Origin: JAMXLO01 sp037201625
GTDB lineage: Bacteria; Pseudomonadota; Alphaproteobacteria; Acetobacterales; Acetobacteraceae
DNA length: 64,000 bases
Assembly (NCBI GenBank): GCA_037201625.1
Contig: JBBCGR010000003.1
Span: forward strand, 1,612,001-1,676,000
Reading direction: 5' to 3'
A program made the position numbers and the translations under genes. Shown piece by piece: positions 34,766 to 42,663 of the stretch (the first letter of the stretch is position 1; every line of letters starts with the position of its first letter). Below the pieces are notes generated by a model. The model saw only the letters and a program-made list of their open reading frames with translations, was not told where the DNA came from and did not search any database.

Positions 34766-35320
34766 GTGATGGGCCAGCTCAGCGCCAAGCTCCGGTCGAC
34801 TGGCGCTGGTCCGGCGCACTGGTGCCCTGGATGCCAGGAGATGCACGTCTTCTTCGTCGATCGGCCGACGCGCAAGGGCGCGCGCTGGACCTGGGACGGC
34901 AACGTCGACGCGCCGACCTTCTCGCCGAGCATGGTGGTTTCGACGGGCGCCTATGTGGACGAAGGCGTCACGTTCCCGGCCGAGCGCTGCCACTACTTCC
35001 TCCGCTCGGGCCGCATCGAGACCACCATGCGATCCATCATCGCCACCCTCGCGCTCGCCCTCACGTTGGCCGGCTGCAGCACGACCCAGCAGACCAAGGT
35101 CCAGGAGGCCGCGGCCACCACATCCGGCCCCATCGTCGCGGCCATGATCGAGGCCAAGGCCGGGGCAGTAGCGCCGATCGCCATCATCGCCACCGGCCAG
35201 GCCAAGGCCTACGTCGACGCCACATGCGCGGCCGCCGGCGGGGTGCCGGTGTCGCCGCCGATCAACCCGGCCGCGGCGCCTCAGGTTGCCGTGGTGGTGC
35301 CGCGCACGTCGGGCGCCTGA
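34766..35320 (+). CDS. DUF6527-like metal-binding protein joined in frame to a lipoprotein
   Basis: Residues 1-86 match the N-terminal part of DUF6527 proteins: HWCPGCQEMH, a WTWDGNVDAPTFSPSM segment and CHYFLRSGRIE. From residue 88 (ATG 35027) the frame becomes a lipoprotein: MRSIIATLALALTLAGCSTT with a lipobox. The two halves look like separate genes without a stop between them. The lipoprotein could start at 35027, while the first half would be a truncated DUF6527 protein. The lipoprotein may also serve lysis. Confidence 0.6.
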   Translation: MMGQLSAKLRSTGAGPAHWCPGCQEMHVFFVDRPTRKGARWTWDGNVDAPTFSPSMVVSTGAYVDEGVTFPAERCHYFLRSGRIETTMRSIIATLALALTLAGCSTTQQTKVQEAAATTSGPIVAAMIEAKAGAVAPIAIIATGQAKAYVDATCAAAGGVPVSPPINPAAAPQVAVVVPRTSGA

Positions 35321-35372
35321 TCTCCGCGCGAGGGTATCGCGCAATCCCTGACCATCGACAGGAGAACACCAC

Positions 35373-35564
35373 ATGACGACCAAAGTCACAGTCGACCCGG
35401 CCGGCCACAGGATCGAGGTGAAACTCACCGAAGGCCAGTTGGATGACGGCACGACCACCACGGAGCGGCTCGAGCCGGGCAGTCCCGCCAGGGAGTTCTG
35501 GCTCTATGGCTCCCGGGTCTTGACGCTGCGCGAGGTTCCGGCGGAGACGTCGCCGCCGGCCTGA
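35373..35564 (+). CDS. Small hypothetical protein
   Basis: This 63-residue beta-type protein (VTVDPAGHRIEVKLTEGQLD) has AGGAG 10 bp before the ATG and is the last gene of the late operon before a terminator. Function unknown. Confidence 0.6.
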   Translation: MTTKVTVDPAGHRIEVKLTEGQLDDGTTTTERLEPGSPAREFWLYGSRVLTLREVPAETSPPA

Positions 35565-35587
35565 GCGCCGGTTCGATCGGCTCAATT

Positions 35588-35626
35588 GGGCGCCGCTGGG
35601 GATACCCGGCGGCGCCCTTCGTGTTT
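35588..35626 (+). terminator. Rho-independent-like terminator ending the prophage late operon
   Basis: Perfect 9-bp arms GGGCGCCGC (35588-35596) and GCGGCGCCC (35609-35617) enclose a 12-base loop, followed by the T-rich TTCGTGTTT. It lies 25 bp after the last gene of the plus-strand late cluster. Confidence 0.7.
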
Positions 35627-35653
35627 CTGGCGCCGCCGAGATGCGGATGAGCG

Positions 35654-35690
35654 TTGACACCAGCAACGGCATGTCGTAGTTTTACGACAT
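35654..35690 (+). promoter_or_regulatory. Promoter with overlapping palindromic operator
   Basis: The -35 hexamer TTGACA (35654-35659) lies 17 bp from the -10-like TAGTTT (35677-35682). A perfect palindrome with 8-bp arms, ATGTCGTA-GTTT-TACGACAT (35671-35690), covers the -10. It lies about 40 bp before the ATG at 35733. The gene after that encodes an HTH protein, which may bind here and autoregulate. The regulator-operator link is inferred. Confidence 0.65.
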
Positions 35691-35732
35691 CGAGACGGCG
35701 TTGAGCCGCTCGGAAACGGCACGGAGGCCGAA

Positions 35733-35996
35733 ATGCACAAGATCGACATCGCCGACCTGGACCGCAATCTGGTCAACGACCTGGGTGACGCCCTCGCCAG
35801 GGCCGAAGCTTTCGAGGTCCCGTGCGAACAGGCCACGGTCGGCAACCAGCGCTACCACGTCGCCTTCCTGTCTGAGGAGATGCGCGGCGGCATCGTCTTT
35901 GTCGGTTCCGGTTCGTCGGGCGAGACTGTGTGGACGGATGCGGCAAGCGCCGCAGATGTGCTCGCCCGGTATCTCGCGGACGATATGACGCCATGA
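35733..35996 (+). CDS. Hypothetical protein of an HTH operon
   Basis: This 87-residue acidic protein (HKIDIADLDRNLVNDLGDAL) has a central beta part (EMRGGIVFVGSGSSGETVWT). It starts 6 bp after GGAGG. Its last codons overlap the HTH gene by 4 bp (ATGA), so the two form an operon behind the palindromic operator. The architecture is reminiscent of a toxin-antitoxin or phage control operon, but no toxin fold is recognised. Confidence 0.6.
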   Translation: MHKIDIADLDRNLVNDLGDALARAEAFEVPCEQATVGNQRYHVAFLSEEMRGGIVFVGSGSSGETVWTDAASAADVLARYLADDMTP

Positions 35997-36223
35997 GCCG
36001 ATTGCTGACCGAAGCTGGCGAGGCCCTTTATGGGCCTCGTTGGCAATCTGAGATTGCGCGCGACCTTGGCTGTAACGTCCGCACGGTGCAGCGCTGGGTG
36101 TCCGGCACGATCGACCCGCCGGTCGGCATCTGGGTGGACCTGCTGCGGCTAACCCAGGAGCGGGCAATGACCCTCGACGCCCTGGCCGAGCGGCTGAAGA
36201 GCGCAACCTCACCGGAGTTGTGA
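35993..36223 (+). CDS. Helix-turn-helix regulator (Cro/C1-like)
   Basis: This 76-residue protein is a single HTH domain: EIARDLGCNVRTVQRWVSGT is the recognition unit (residues about 20-39), followed by DPPVGIWVDLLRLTQERAMT. It starts inside the stop of the upstream gene. It is the best candidate ligand of the ATGTCGTA palindrome at 35671-35690 and probably represses its own operon. Confidence 0.68.
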   Translation: MSRLLTEAGEALYGPRWQSEIARDLGCNVRTVQRWVSGTIDPPVGIWVDLLRLTQERAMTLDALAERLKSATSPEL

Positions 36224-36370
36224 TCGAATCACCCGTCCAGCCACGGCCCCGTATTTCGCGGCAATGGCGATCAGCCCGAAGTCGCGGCTGTCGAACGACT
36301 GACCGCCCCCAAAGTGTTCCCGGCCGATCCAGCTTGGGGCGCAAGGTCGCACTGTGGCATACTGACCAGT

Positions 36371-36553
36371 ATGAACACATACGTCGTTGGCCCATACGGC
36401 AAGGGATGGTTCCAGGTAACGGTGACCACCTCGGACGGTGGTCATTATCTCAAGGACGGCTTTGTGAGCGAGCACGCTGCTCAGACATGGGTGAACCGGT
36501 GCCGCAAAAGGGAGGTTGCCCAGAAACCTGAGGCACCGGCGGAAACGACCTGA
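36371..36553 (+). CDS. Small hypothetical protein
   Basis: This 60-residue protein (NTYVVGPYGKGWFQVTVTTS, then GHYLKDGFVSEHAAQTWVNR) is beta-alpha in pattern. A small inverted repeat CATACT-GACC-AGTATG (36358-36373) covers the start codon. No ribosome site is visible, so it may be leaderless or regulated at the DNA level. It lies between an HTH gene and another small gene. Confidence 0.5.
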   Translation: MNTYVVGPYGKGWFQVTVTTSDGGHYLKDGFVSEHAAQTWVNRCRKREVAQKPEAPAETT

Positions 36554-36742
36554 TGGCGCGGCCGGCCGCCGAGCCACCGGCGAACCATTGGAACCCTTCG
36601 GGCGTTTGGCTCGCTGGCATTGGCAGGAACAATCGATGGCAGACGACCGCAGCGACCGAAATCCGAGTCGCCGGCCGCGATCGATCGGTCGCGTTGGCGG
36701 ATTGAGTATCATTCCCGCTCCGCCTCGTGCCACTGTGCCGAA

Positions 36743-37009
36743 ATGTCAGCCCGGTCTCCTGCACTCGACGCTCTGATCCGTGAAGCGGAGGCGGCCGCCT
36801 CGCAGGAGGCCGACCCGCTGTCCGCCCTGATCGTAATGCTCAAGCAGGTCATCCGCTCGGACGCTGACCCCTACCTGCTTTCTGGCGCGATGATCGAGGG
36901 GCTCGTTGCAACGATCGTCGAGCGCGTTCCGCCCGAGAAGCGTGGCGAGGTCGCGGTTGAAGCGGTGCGCCTATTGCGGGATCGCCTCGCAGCTCGCGGC
37001 GCGATCTGA
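36743..37009 (+). CDS. Small hypothetical helical protein
   Basis: This 88-residue all-helical acidic protein (PALDALIREAEAAASQEADP, then VPPEKRGEVAVEAVRLLRDR) has no clear ribosome site but clean coding character in this frame. The upstream region from 36554 shows no convincing gene of its own; a 45-codon ATG frame at 36636 is weak. Confidence 0.5.
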   Translation: MSARSPALDALIREAEAAASQEADPLSALIVMLKQVIRSDADPYLLSGAMIEGLVATIVERVPPEKRGEVAVEAVRLLRDRLAARGAI

Positions 37010-37171
37010 GCCTCCCAACCTGCCCGCTTCACGGGCGCACTGATGGGAAGGCGCCGGCTCGGATGAAGTGATCCCGGGATTGCCTCCATTATCCTCTGAT
37101 CGGTATAGCGCCCCCGCGCCGGCATCGGTCGCGATGATTTCAAAATCCGCGGAAGCGGCTACGTTCTCTAT

Positions 37172-37435
37172 GTGAAGCATGACCCACCCATTCCGAACCT
37201 TCCGATCGCCTGGACCCCCATCGCCTGGCGGCCTCGCCACACCGGGCCGGGTGCTGTGCTCACTTGGACCCCCTACCTCGACGCTCCCATCGACGTGATT
37301 ACCGCCCATCGGCTCCAAGAAGTCGGCAGGATCCTTATGGCGAACCGTCACCACGGCGACCGGGTGGAGTTGGTCGTGCGACCGGCAGGGGGCTCTCAAG
37401 CAGCATCGCATTCCACTGCGCCAGAGCCAAAGTGA
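37172..37435 (+). CDS. Possible small protein (weak)
   Basis: An 87-codon frame from GTG 37172 reads KHDPPIPNLPIAWTPIAWRP and TAHRLQEVGRILMANRHHGD, which looks partly native. There is no ribosome site, and its 3' third overlaps a more convincing minus-strand gene. It could be real with an overlapping tail, or it could be chance. Confidence 0.35.
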   Translation: MKHDPPIPNLPIAWTPIAWRPRHTGPGAVLTWTPYLDAPIDVITAHRLQEVGRILMANRHHGDRVELVVRPAGGSQAASHSTAPEPK

Positions 37436-37592
37436 TGTGCATTGAGGCCAATACATGCTCGGCCAAGTGCAGTGCATCAACGCGCCCATCCCGTCGCATT
37501 CGAGTCACCAGCGCTTGCTGGCGCGCAAGCCGGCCCTCCGCTTGCACCACGCGGCGCCTGGCGGTCTCCGGTCTCATCTGGAGCGTGACCAT
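37335..37592 (-). CDS. Small helical protein of a common alphaproteobacterial type
   Basis: This 85-residue protein has a strongly helical core (ARRRVVQAEGRLARQQALVT, then LHLAEHVLASMHITLALAQW). I recall this pattern (an EG-R-A-R-Q helix, then a short linker and an A-LL/HVLA helix) from many small Rhizobiales and Acetobacteraceae proteins of unknown role. It lies on the strand opposite to the phage late genes. Its N-terminus at ATG 37592 lacks a strong ribosome site. Confidence 0.55.
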   Translation of the reverse strand: MVTLQMRPETARRRVVQAEGRLARQQALVTRMRRDGRVDALHLAEHVLASMHITLALAQWNAMLLESPLPVARPTPPGRRGDGSP

Positions 37593-37709
37593 GAATGAAG
37601 CTCAAGCTCGGCGGCCGGGGAGTCAAGGCAGCGCCGGTGTGGCCCCCATCCATCTCGGCCTGACTGTGGCGCCGGCAATGCGGATGATCCGCATTCCCCT
37701 CCCAGGGGT

Positions 37710-37916
37710 CTAGTCGCCCGGGTCCTGGCTGCGGCGTCCGCCGCGAGCGCGAGCGCTCTCCGCAGCCCTCGTCGCCAGCCTGTCGTAACCGGCCGCGATC
37801 TCCAGCATCGCCTGCTTGGAAGCCGGGTCTCTCAGCCGCTCCGCGATCGCCCGCGCTTCTTCAGCCATCTTCTTCCATCTTTCGGCGACACGGCGTTCGG
37901 GCATGTTTGCCAGCAT
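37710..37916 (-). CDS. Small conserved protein related to the 33.3-kb minus-strand gene
   Basis: This is about 68 residues from ATG 37916, or 64 from ATG 37904. The core RVAERWKKMAEEARAIAERL followed by KQAMLEIAAGYDRLATRAAE matches the W-x-KA-E / SK-x2-MLEIA-x2-Y-x2-LA pattern of the gene at 33296-33469. It is a putative moron gene on the strand opposite to the phage. Confidence 0.6.
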   Translation of the reverse strand: MLANMPERRVAERWKKMAEEARAIAERLRDPASKQAMLEIAAGYDRLATRAAESARARGGRRSQDPGD

Positions 37917-38347
37917 GCCGAGACCCGTCTCAACCGCAAGGCGGTTAGCGCGCGATTCCCCTCGGGCGAAGTCTTCGTCATGGATCTGCCACGAGCCGCC
38001 ACGAAAAGCCGCGCGGTGCGCCCGGCAGCGGCTCCCCGCCGGTAGCCTGGTGGACCCTCCCCGTAGGAGTCCCAAAGACGTTCAATTCCTCATACCGGCC
38101 CGTCTCAGGAGCGGCCTCGCCGGGGCCGTATTCGTCCCATTCCATCTATGGGAGATACACGCAGCCCTGCGCCTGTCCGTTGATGCAGGTCAATCACTCA
38201 CTACGCGGTCGCGATGATGGTCATGGCGGGGAGGGTGGGGCTGTCGGCCGCGGGATCCAGGGCCGGCCAACAAACCAGCATCCCCCGACTGGACCGAGTT
38301 GATATTGTATAGTTGGTCACCCGATAGTCCGCAGAAATCCGCCAGAT
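37917..38347. other. Region without a recognisable gene, prophage right edge
   Basis: I see no convincing gene here. Codons upstream of the minus-strand small gene stay open but lose coding character. The last 60 bases are AT-richer (GATATTGTATAGTTGGTCA). The presumed junction between prophage and host lies near 38330-38350, where the interrupted MBOAT frame stops. No attachment repeat can be tested because the left end is outside the window. Confidence 0.4.
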
Positions 38348-38730
38348 TTACGATATCTGCTGGAAGGTGAAGAAGCTGATCGCCAGGGGCAGGAAGATCT
38401 CGAACGCCGGCGTGTCGAGCCGCAGCACGCCGTAACGAAGAAGTTGGCGTATTTGAACCAGCCGAGGACGGCGAGGTTGGCGGCGATCCCGCCGATCAGC
38501 CAGGCGCGCGAGCGGTGCAGCCGGATCAGTTCGGCGATGCCGTAATTGACCAGGATCGAGCCGGCCAGCAGCCCCACGAAGCGGGGATTCCACCAGCCGT
38601 AGAAGAACAGGCTGGCGACGACCAGCCAGCGGAGCGCCCAGGTACCGCCCCCGATCCGTCCGGCCAGGAAGAACCCGGCCACGGCGACGGGAAGGAAGCC
38701 CAGGACGAAGACGGGGGAGTTGAACAGCAT
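38348..38730 (-). pseudogene. MBOAT O-acyltransferase (AlgI-like), truncated and frameshifted
   Basis: From ATG 38730 the frame encodes the AlgI/MBOAT N-terminus: MLFNSPVFVLGFLPVAVAGF, then LFFYGWWNPRFVGLLAGSIL and WFKYANFFV. Near 38425-38435 one base appears to be missing: adding a G in GTTACGGC gives FFVDGVLRLDTPAFEIFLPL and AISFFTFQQI, the conserved continuation. The frame then meets a stop at 38348. The rest of the roughly 450-500-residue enzyme, including the catalytic His, is absent. The break coincides with the presumed prophage boundary. Confidence 0.75.
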
Positions 38731-38792
38731 GGGCTGCGTGGGAGTGTCCCGCCGCCGGCATAACCAAGGGTAAACATTCGCTCGGGAATTCA

Positions 38793-38811
38793 GGGGCGGC
38801 GCCGCCGCCCC
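38793..38811. repeat. GC-rich stem-loop upstream of the MBOAT remnant
   Basis: The perfect 8-bp arms GGGGCGGC and GCCGCCCC are separated by GCC. The structure lies in the 5' region of the MBOAT remnant. It might be a terminator for an upstream minus-strand gene that is now lost. Nothing else is seen in the gap up to 39027. Confidence 0.4.
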
Positions 38812-39027
38812 CGCGGTTCGTCGCGTATTGGTCCTCATGCAAGCCTGCTGGATCATCCGGCAGGCTTTCGAGGCGGAAGCAATCGAGGGACCGCGGCCCA
38901 ATTTCCATGCTCGCGGTTTGATACCTAGCCTTCGAGTTGGCGTCGGTCACATTGCTTGCGGCCATGGAAATAGTCTTATATCGTTCTGATATCTGATCGT
39001 AGCGGGCTCGTCTCGGGAGCAAGAGTA

Positions 39028-39933
39028 ATGAATGCCCAGAATCTGATTGCAGCTATACGGCATGTTTGGCTATTCATTGTCCCACCAATCCTGAACCTCA
39101 TGCTGCTGGGTCTTGTAATTGAAGGTACATTTGGAGATACACTGTCACCATATATAGGCAGATTGCAGACCCTCCTCGCTGGATACTTCGCGGATTGGTG
39201 GAATTTGGTGAACGCACTGCTCTCTGCCTTGAGCGGTGTCGATAGCAAGACGGTCGCAGCATGGGCGGGAGCTGCCAGTTCGGCTGGCAGGGGCGTCTTC
39301 TTTGTTCTTCTGCTGGCACTGTTCGTGGTTGCGCTTGTCGTGGAATGGGCAACGCGACAGTTTGCGAAAATCGGACGATCTGTGGGCCGATGCGCGGCTA
39401 CGCAGTTTGACGCACCACACGCAAACCGGAGCGGATGTCAGCAAATTCATACCGTGTCAGTATCGGACGCGATGGAGAATCGAGATTGGCATTTCGTTCC
39501 AGATCACGTGCTGCATCGGCCTAGTTTCAGCTTTGCTCGCCAGCAATTCGTAAATCCGGTGACACGCCAAGCTTTTGGGCCGGCTGAATTGCACCGCATT
39601 GTACTTGCCTGGCTTTCGCAGAATGCCAGGGATGGCCGGGACTCGTTCGTCAACCGCCGCGAGGTTGCCGAATCCGCCAATTTTCTACGGAAGTTGCAGG
39701 ACTATTGCCTTGCTTATCTTATGATCTGCATCGCTTATGTCATCTCCTGCATGGTATTTGGTGGTATACGGCGGCTTGCTGTGGCAACCCTTGTTGCGAC
39801 GGTTGTCGCTCTCTGGTTGATTTGCAAGCTCGGTGCCCGTGCCCGCTGGAACGAGGTTGGTCTTGACTTCGACGCATTCTACTATCTCAAAATTGCTGCA
39901 GCAGGGGTGCCGGACAAGAAAGCAGAACAATGA
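39028..39933 (+). CDS. Orphan membrane protein, unknown function
   Basis: This 301-residue protein has several transmembrane segments: near residues 10-32 (VWLFIVPPILNLMLLGLVIE), 93-113 (VFFVLLLALFVVALVVEW), and a C-terminal pair near 232-270 (YLMICIAYVISCMVFGGI and VATLVATVVALWLICKL). Soluble loops rich in His, Arg and Asn lie between. Base composition is visibly lower in GC than the neighbouring host genes, which suggests recent acquisition. It lies alone between the MBOAT remnant and hisZ. No family recognised. Confidence 0.6.
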   Translation: MNAQNLIAAIRHVWLFIVPPILNLMLLGLVIEGTFGDTLSPYIGRLQTLLAGYFADWWNLVNALLSALSGVDSKTVAAWAGAASSAGRGVFFVLLLALFVVALVVEWATRQFAKIGRSVGRCAATQFDAPHANRSGCQQIHTVSVSDAMENRDWHFVPDHVLHRPSFSFARQQFVNPVTRQAFGPAELHRIVLAWLSQNARDGRDSFVNRREVAESANFLRKLQDYCLAYLMICIAYVISCMVFGGIRRLAVATLVATVVALWLICKLGARARWNEVGLDFDAFYYLKIAAAGVPDKKAEQ

Positions 39934-40160
39934 TAGTGGGACTGTTCTGTTTGTATTTGTGTTATATGGTCAAGAGGGCAGTGCCATGAATGTTCCGGTG
40001 CACGCTCTTCGACATTCGTGACTGCTACGAGGTGCCCGTCTATCCCGCCCGGAGGAGCTATGGACCTTTGCGGCGGAGTGGTGTGCCGTCTGACGCGTCT
40101 GCCCAAACTGCGCACCACCCGGTTTCGTGGCGCCGCGATAGCTGGTAGCTGAGGCCCGCC

Positions 40161-41315
40161 ATGAGCGACGAAGAAGCCAACAGGCGGGCGCTGCTGCCCG
40201 CCGGCCTGCGCGACCTGCTGCCGCCCGACGCCGAGACCGAGGCCGCCTCGGTCGAGGCGCTGATGGAGGTGTTTGCCGCGCATGGCTACCAGCGCGTCAA
40301 GCCGCCGCTGCTGGAGTTCGAGGACAGCCTGCTCGCAGGGTCCGGCGCCGCGGTGGCGGAGCAGACCTTCCGGCTGATGGACCCGGACAGCCAGCGGATG
40401 ATGGGCCTGCGCGCCGACACCACGCCGCAGGTGGCACGCATCGCGACCACGCGCCTGTCGCAGGCGCCGCGGCCGCTGCGACTGTCCTATGCCGGCCAGT
40501 GTCTGCGCGTGCGCGGCAACCAGCTTGCGCCGGACCGGCAGATCGCCCAGGCCGGCATCGAGCTGATCGGCTGCGACAATCCCGCCGCCGATGCGGAAAT
40601 CGTCCTGGTGGGCGCCGAAGCACTGGCCGCGGTGGGGCTTACGCGCACCAGCTTCGATCTCACGCTGCCGACGCTGGTGCCGGTGCTGCTCGACGATGCG
40701 GCGGTGGCTGGGGCGGCGCGCAGCGCGCTGGCGCGGGCGCTCGACCGCAAGGATGCCGCCGCGGTGGCGCATCATGGCGGACTTCTCGCGCCCACGCTGA
40801 CCGAACTGCTGATGGCGGCGGGACCGGCGGCGCGCGCGCTGGCGGCGCTGCGGACGGTGAGCCTGCCGCCAGCGGCGCGCGAACTGGCGGACCGGCTGGC
40901 CGCGGCGGTGGCGGCGATCCATGCGCGGGCGCCGACGCTGCGGCTGACCGTCGATCCGGTGGAATTCCGCGGCTTCCGCTATGAGACCGGCGTGTCGGTC
41001 ACGATCTATGCGCCGGGCCGGCATGAGGAGCTTGGCCGCGGCGGGCGCTACGTGTGCGGCGAGGCGGAGCCGGCGACCGGCCTGACCCTTTTCCCCGATG
41101 CCGTGCTGCGTGCGGCGCCGCCGAACGAGCCTCGCCAGCGGCTTTTCGTGCCGCTGGATGCCGACCAGGATGAGGCTGCGCGGATGCGCGGTCTCGGCTA
41201 TGCCACCATTGCCGCTCTCGCCCCGGAGGACGATCCCGTGGCGGAGGCGCGGCGGCTGAAGTGCTCGCACATCCTGCGCAACGGCAGCGCGGTCCCCCTG
41301 ACGTCTGGAAACTGA
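40161..41315 (+). CDS. hisZ: ATP phosphoribosyltransferase regulatory subunit HisZ
   Basis: This 384-residue protein has a class II aminoacyl-tRNA-synthetase-like fold without tRNA-charging function. Recognisable segments are LLPAGLRDLLPPDAETEAAS, the motif 2-like RLMDPDSQRMMGLRADTTPQ and LRLSYAGQCLRVRGNQLAPD, and a C-terminal GRGGRYVCGE. HisZ is required with the short HisG for the first step of histidine biosynthesis. It is 3 bp from purA, so the two are co-transcribed. The order hisZ-purA is a known alphaproteobacterial arrangement. Confidence 0.93.
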   Translation: MSDEEANRRALLPAGLRDLLPPDAETEAASVEALMEVFAAHGYQRVKPPLLEFEDSLLAGSGAAVAEQTFRLMDPDSQRMMGLRADTTPQVARIATTRLSQAPRPLRLSYAGQCLRVRGNQLAPDRQIAQAGIELIGCDNPAADAEIVLVGAEALAAVGLTRTSFDLTLPTLVPVLLDDAAVAGAARSALARALDRKDAAAVAHHGGLLAPTLTELLMAAGPAARALAALRTVSLPPAARELADRLAAAVAAIHARAPTLRLTVDPVEFRGFRYETGVSVTIYAPGRHEELGRGGRYVCGEAEPATGLTLFPDAVLRAAPPNEPRQRLFVPLDADQDEAARMRGLGYATIAALAPEDDPVAEARRLKCSHILRNGSAVPLTSGN

Positions 41316-41318
41316 GCG

Positions 41319-42608
41319 ATGGCGAATGTAGCGGTGATCGGCGCCCAATGGGGCGACGAGGGCAAGGGCAAGGTGGTGGATTGGCTGGCGAGCCGCGCCG
41401 ATATCGTGGTGCGCTTCCAGGGCGGCCACAACGCTGGCCATACCCTGGTCGTCGGCAACGAGACCTACAAGCTGTCGCTGCTGCCGTCGGGACTGGTGCG
41501 CGGCAAGATCGGCGTGATCGGCAACGGCGTGGTGGTCGATCCCGAGGCCTTGCTGGCCGAGATCGCCCGGGTGACGGCTCAGGGTCTGGGCGTCACGCCC
41601 GACACGCTGCGGATCGCCGAGAACGCGACCCTGATCCTGCCGATGCATCCGGCGCTGGACCGCGCGCGCGAGGCGGCGCGGGGCGAGCGCAGGATCGGCA
41701 CGACCGGCCGAGGCATCGGGCCGGCCTATGAGGACAAGGTGGCGCGGCGGGCCATCCGGGTGGCCGACCTGGCCGAGCCGGAGACCCTCTCGGACAAGCT
41801 CGACGAGCTGTTGCTGCACCACAACACGTTGCTGCAGGGTCTCGGCGCCGAGACGTTCTCGAAGCAGGACGTGCTGGCGCGGCTGCTCGCGCTGGCGCCG
41901 CAGATCCTGCCGTTCGCCGAACCGGTGTGGGTTCGCCTCGACGAAGCGCGGCGGGCCGGCCGGCGCATCCTGTTCGAGGGTGCGCAGGCGGTGATGCTGG
42001 ACGTCGACCACGGCACCTATCCGTTCGTGACCTCGAGCAGCACCGTCGCGGCGACGGCGGCCGCCGGATCCGGCGTGGGACCCTCGGTCGTGGGCTTCGT
42101 CCTGGGCATCGCCAAGGCGTACAGCACGCGGGTGGGCGCCGGTCCGTTCCCGACCGAATTGTCGGACGCGACCGGGCGGCTGCTGGGCGAGCGCGGCCGG
42201 GAGTTCGGCACCGTGACCGGCCGGCCGCGCCGTTGCGGCTGGTTCGATGCGGTCCTGGTGCGCCAGGCGGTGAAGGTGGGCGGCATCAACGGGCTCGCGC
42301 TGACCAAGCTCGACGTGCTGGACGGGCTGCCTGAGCTGAAGATCTGCACCGGCTACCGGATCCGCGGCGAGCGCTATCGCCACCTGCCGGCGGCACCGGG
42401 GGCACAGGCGGCGGCCGAACCGGAATACGAGGTGATGGAGGGCTGGACCGGGTCCTCCCGCGGTGCGCGGTCCTGGGCCGACCTGCCGGCCCAGGCGGTG
42501 AAATATGTCCGCCGCATCGAGGAACTGGTGGAGGCGCCGGTGACCCTGCTGTCCACCAGCCCCGAGCGCGACGACACGATCCTCATGCGCGACCCGTTCG
42601 AGGGGTAG
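41319..42608 (+). CDS. purA: Adenylosuccinate synthetase
   Basis: This 429-residue enzyme converts IMP, aspartate and GTP to adenylosuccinate, the first committed step to AMP. It has the hallmark GAQWGDEGKGKVVDWL loop near residues 8-23, FQGGHNAGHT (about 35-44), GTTGRGIGPAYEDK, the GAQAVMLDVDHGTYPFVTSS segment and the C-terminal TGYRIRGE. Length matches the family. It starts 3 bp after hisZ and is followed by a hairpin before the kinase-like gene. Confidence 0.97.
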   Translation: MANVAVIGAQWGDEGKGKVVDWLASRADIVVRFQGGHNAGHTLVVGNETYKLSLLPSGLVRGKIGVIGNGVVVDPEALLAEIARVTAQGLGVTPDTLRIAENATLILPMHPALDRAREAARGERRIGTTGRGIGPAYEDKVARRAIRVADLAEPETLSDKLDELLLHHNTLLQGLGAETFSKQDVLARLLALAPQILPFAEPVWVRLDEARRAGRRILFEGAQAVMLDVDHGTYPFVTSSSTVAATAAAGSGVGPSVVGFVLGIAKAYSTRVGAGPFPTELSDATGRLLGERGREFGTVTGRPRRCGWFDAVLVRQAVKVGGINGLALTKLDVLDGLPELKICTGYRIRGERYRHLPAAPGAQAAAEPEYEVMEGWTGSSRGARSWADLPAQAVKYVRRIEELVEAPVTLLSTSPERDDTILMRDPFEG

Positions 42609-42625
42609 CGCATCGGCCGCAGTCA

Positions 42626-42656
42626 CCGATCCTCAACCATTCGGGGGGAGGATCGG
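42626..42656 (+). promoter_or_regulatory. Stem-loop covering the ribosome site of the kinase-like gene
   Basis: The 9-bp arms CCGATCCTC (42626-42634) and GAGGATCGG (42648-42656) are perfect. The 3' arm includes the GGAGG that would serve the ATG at 42664. It can act as a terminator after purA or can limit translation of the next gene by hiding the ribosome site. Confidence 0.5.
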
Positions 42657-42663
42657 GAGTGCG

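Noticed and set aside
36516..36776. 86-codon frame overlapping two small genes
   Set aside because: Arg/Pro-rich shadow composition and no start signal; its only attractive part (ATG 36636) is weak.
39882..42626. 914-codon minus-strand open frame over hisZ and purA
   Set aside because: It is antisense to two strongly recognised genes and has Arg/His/Gln-biased shadow composition.
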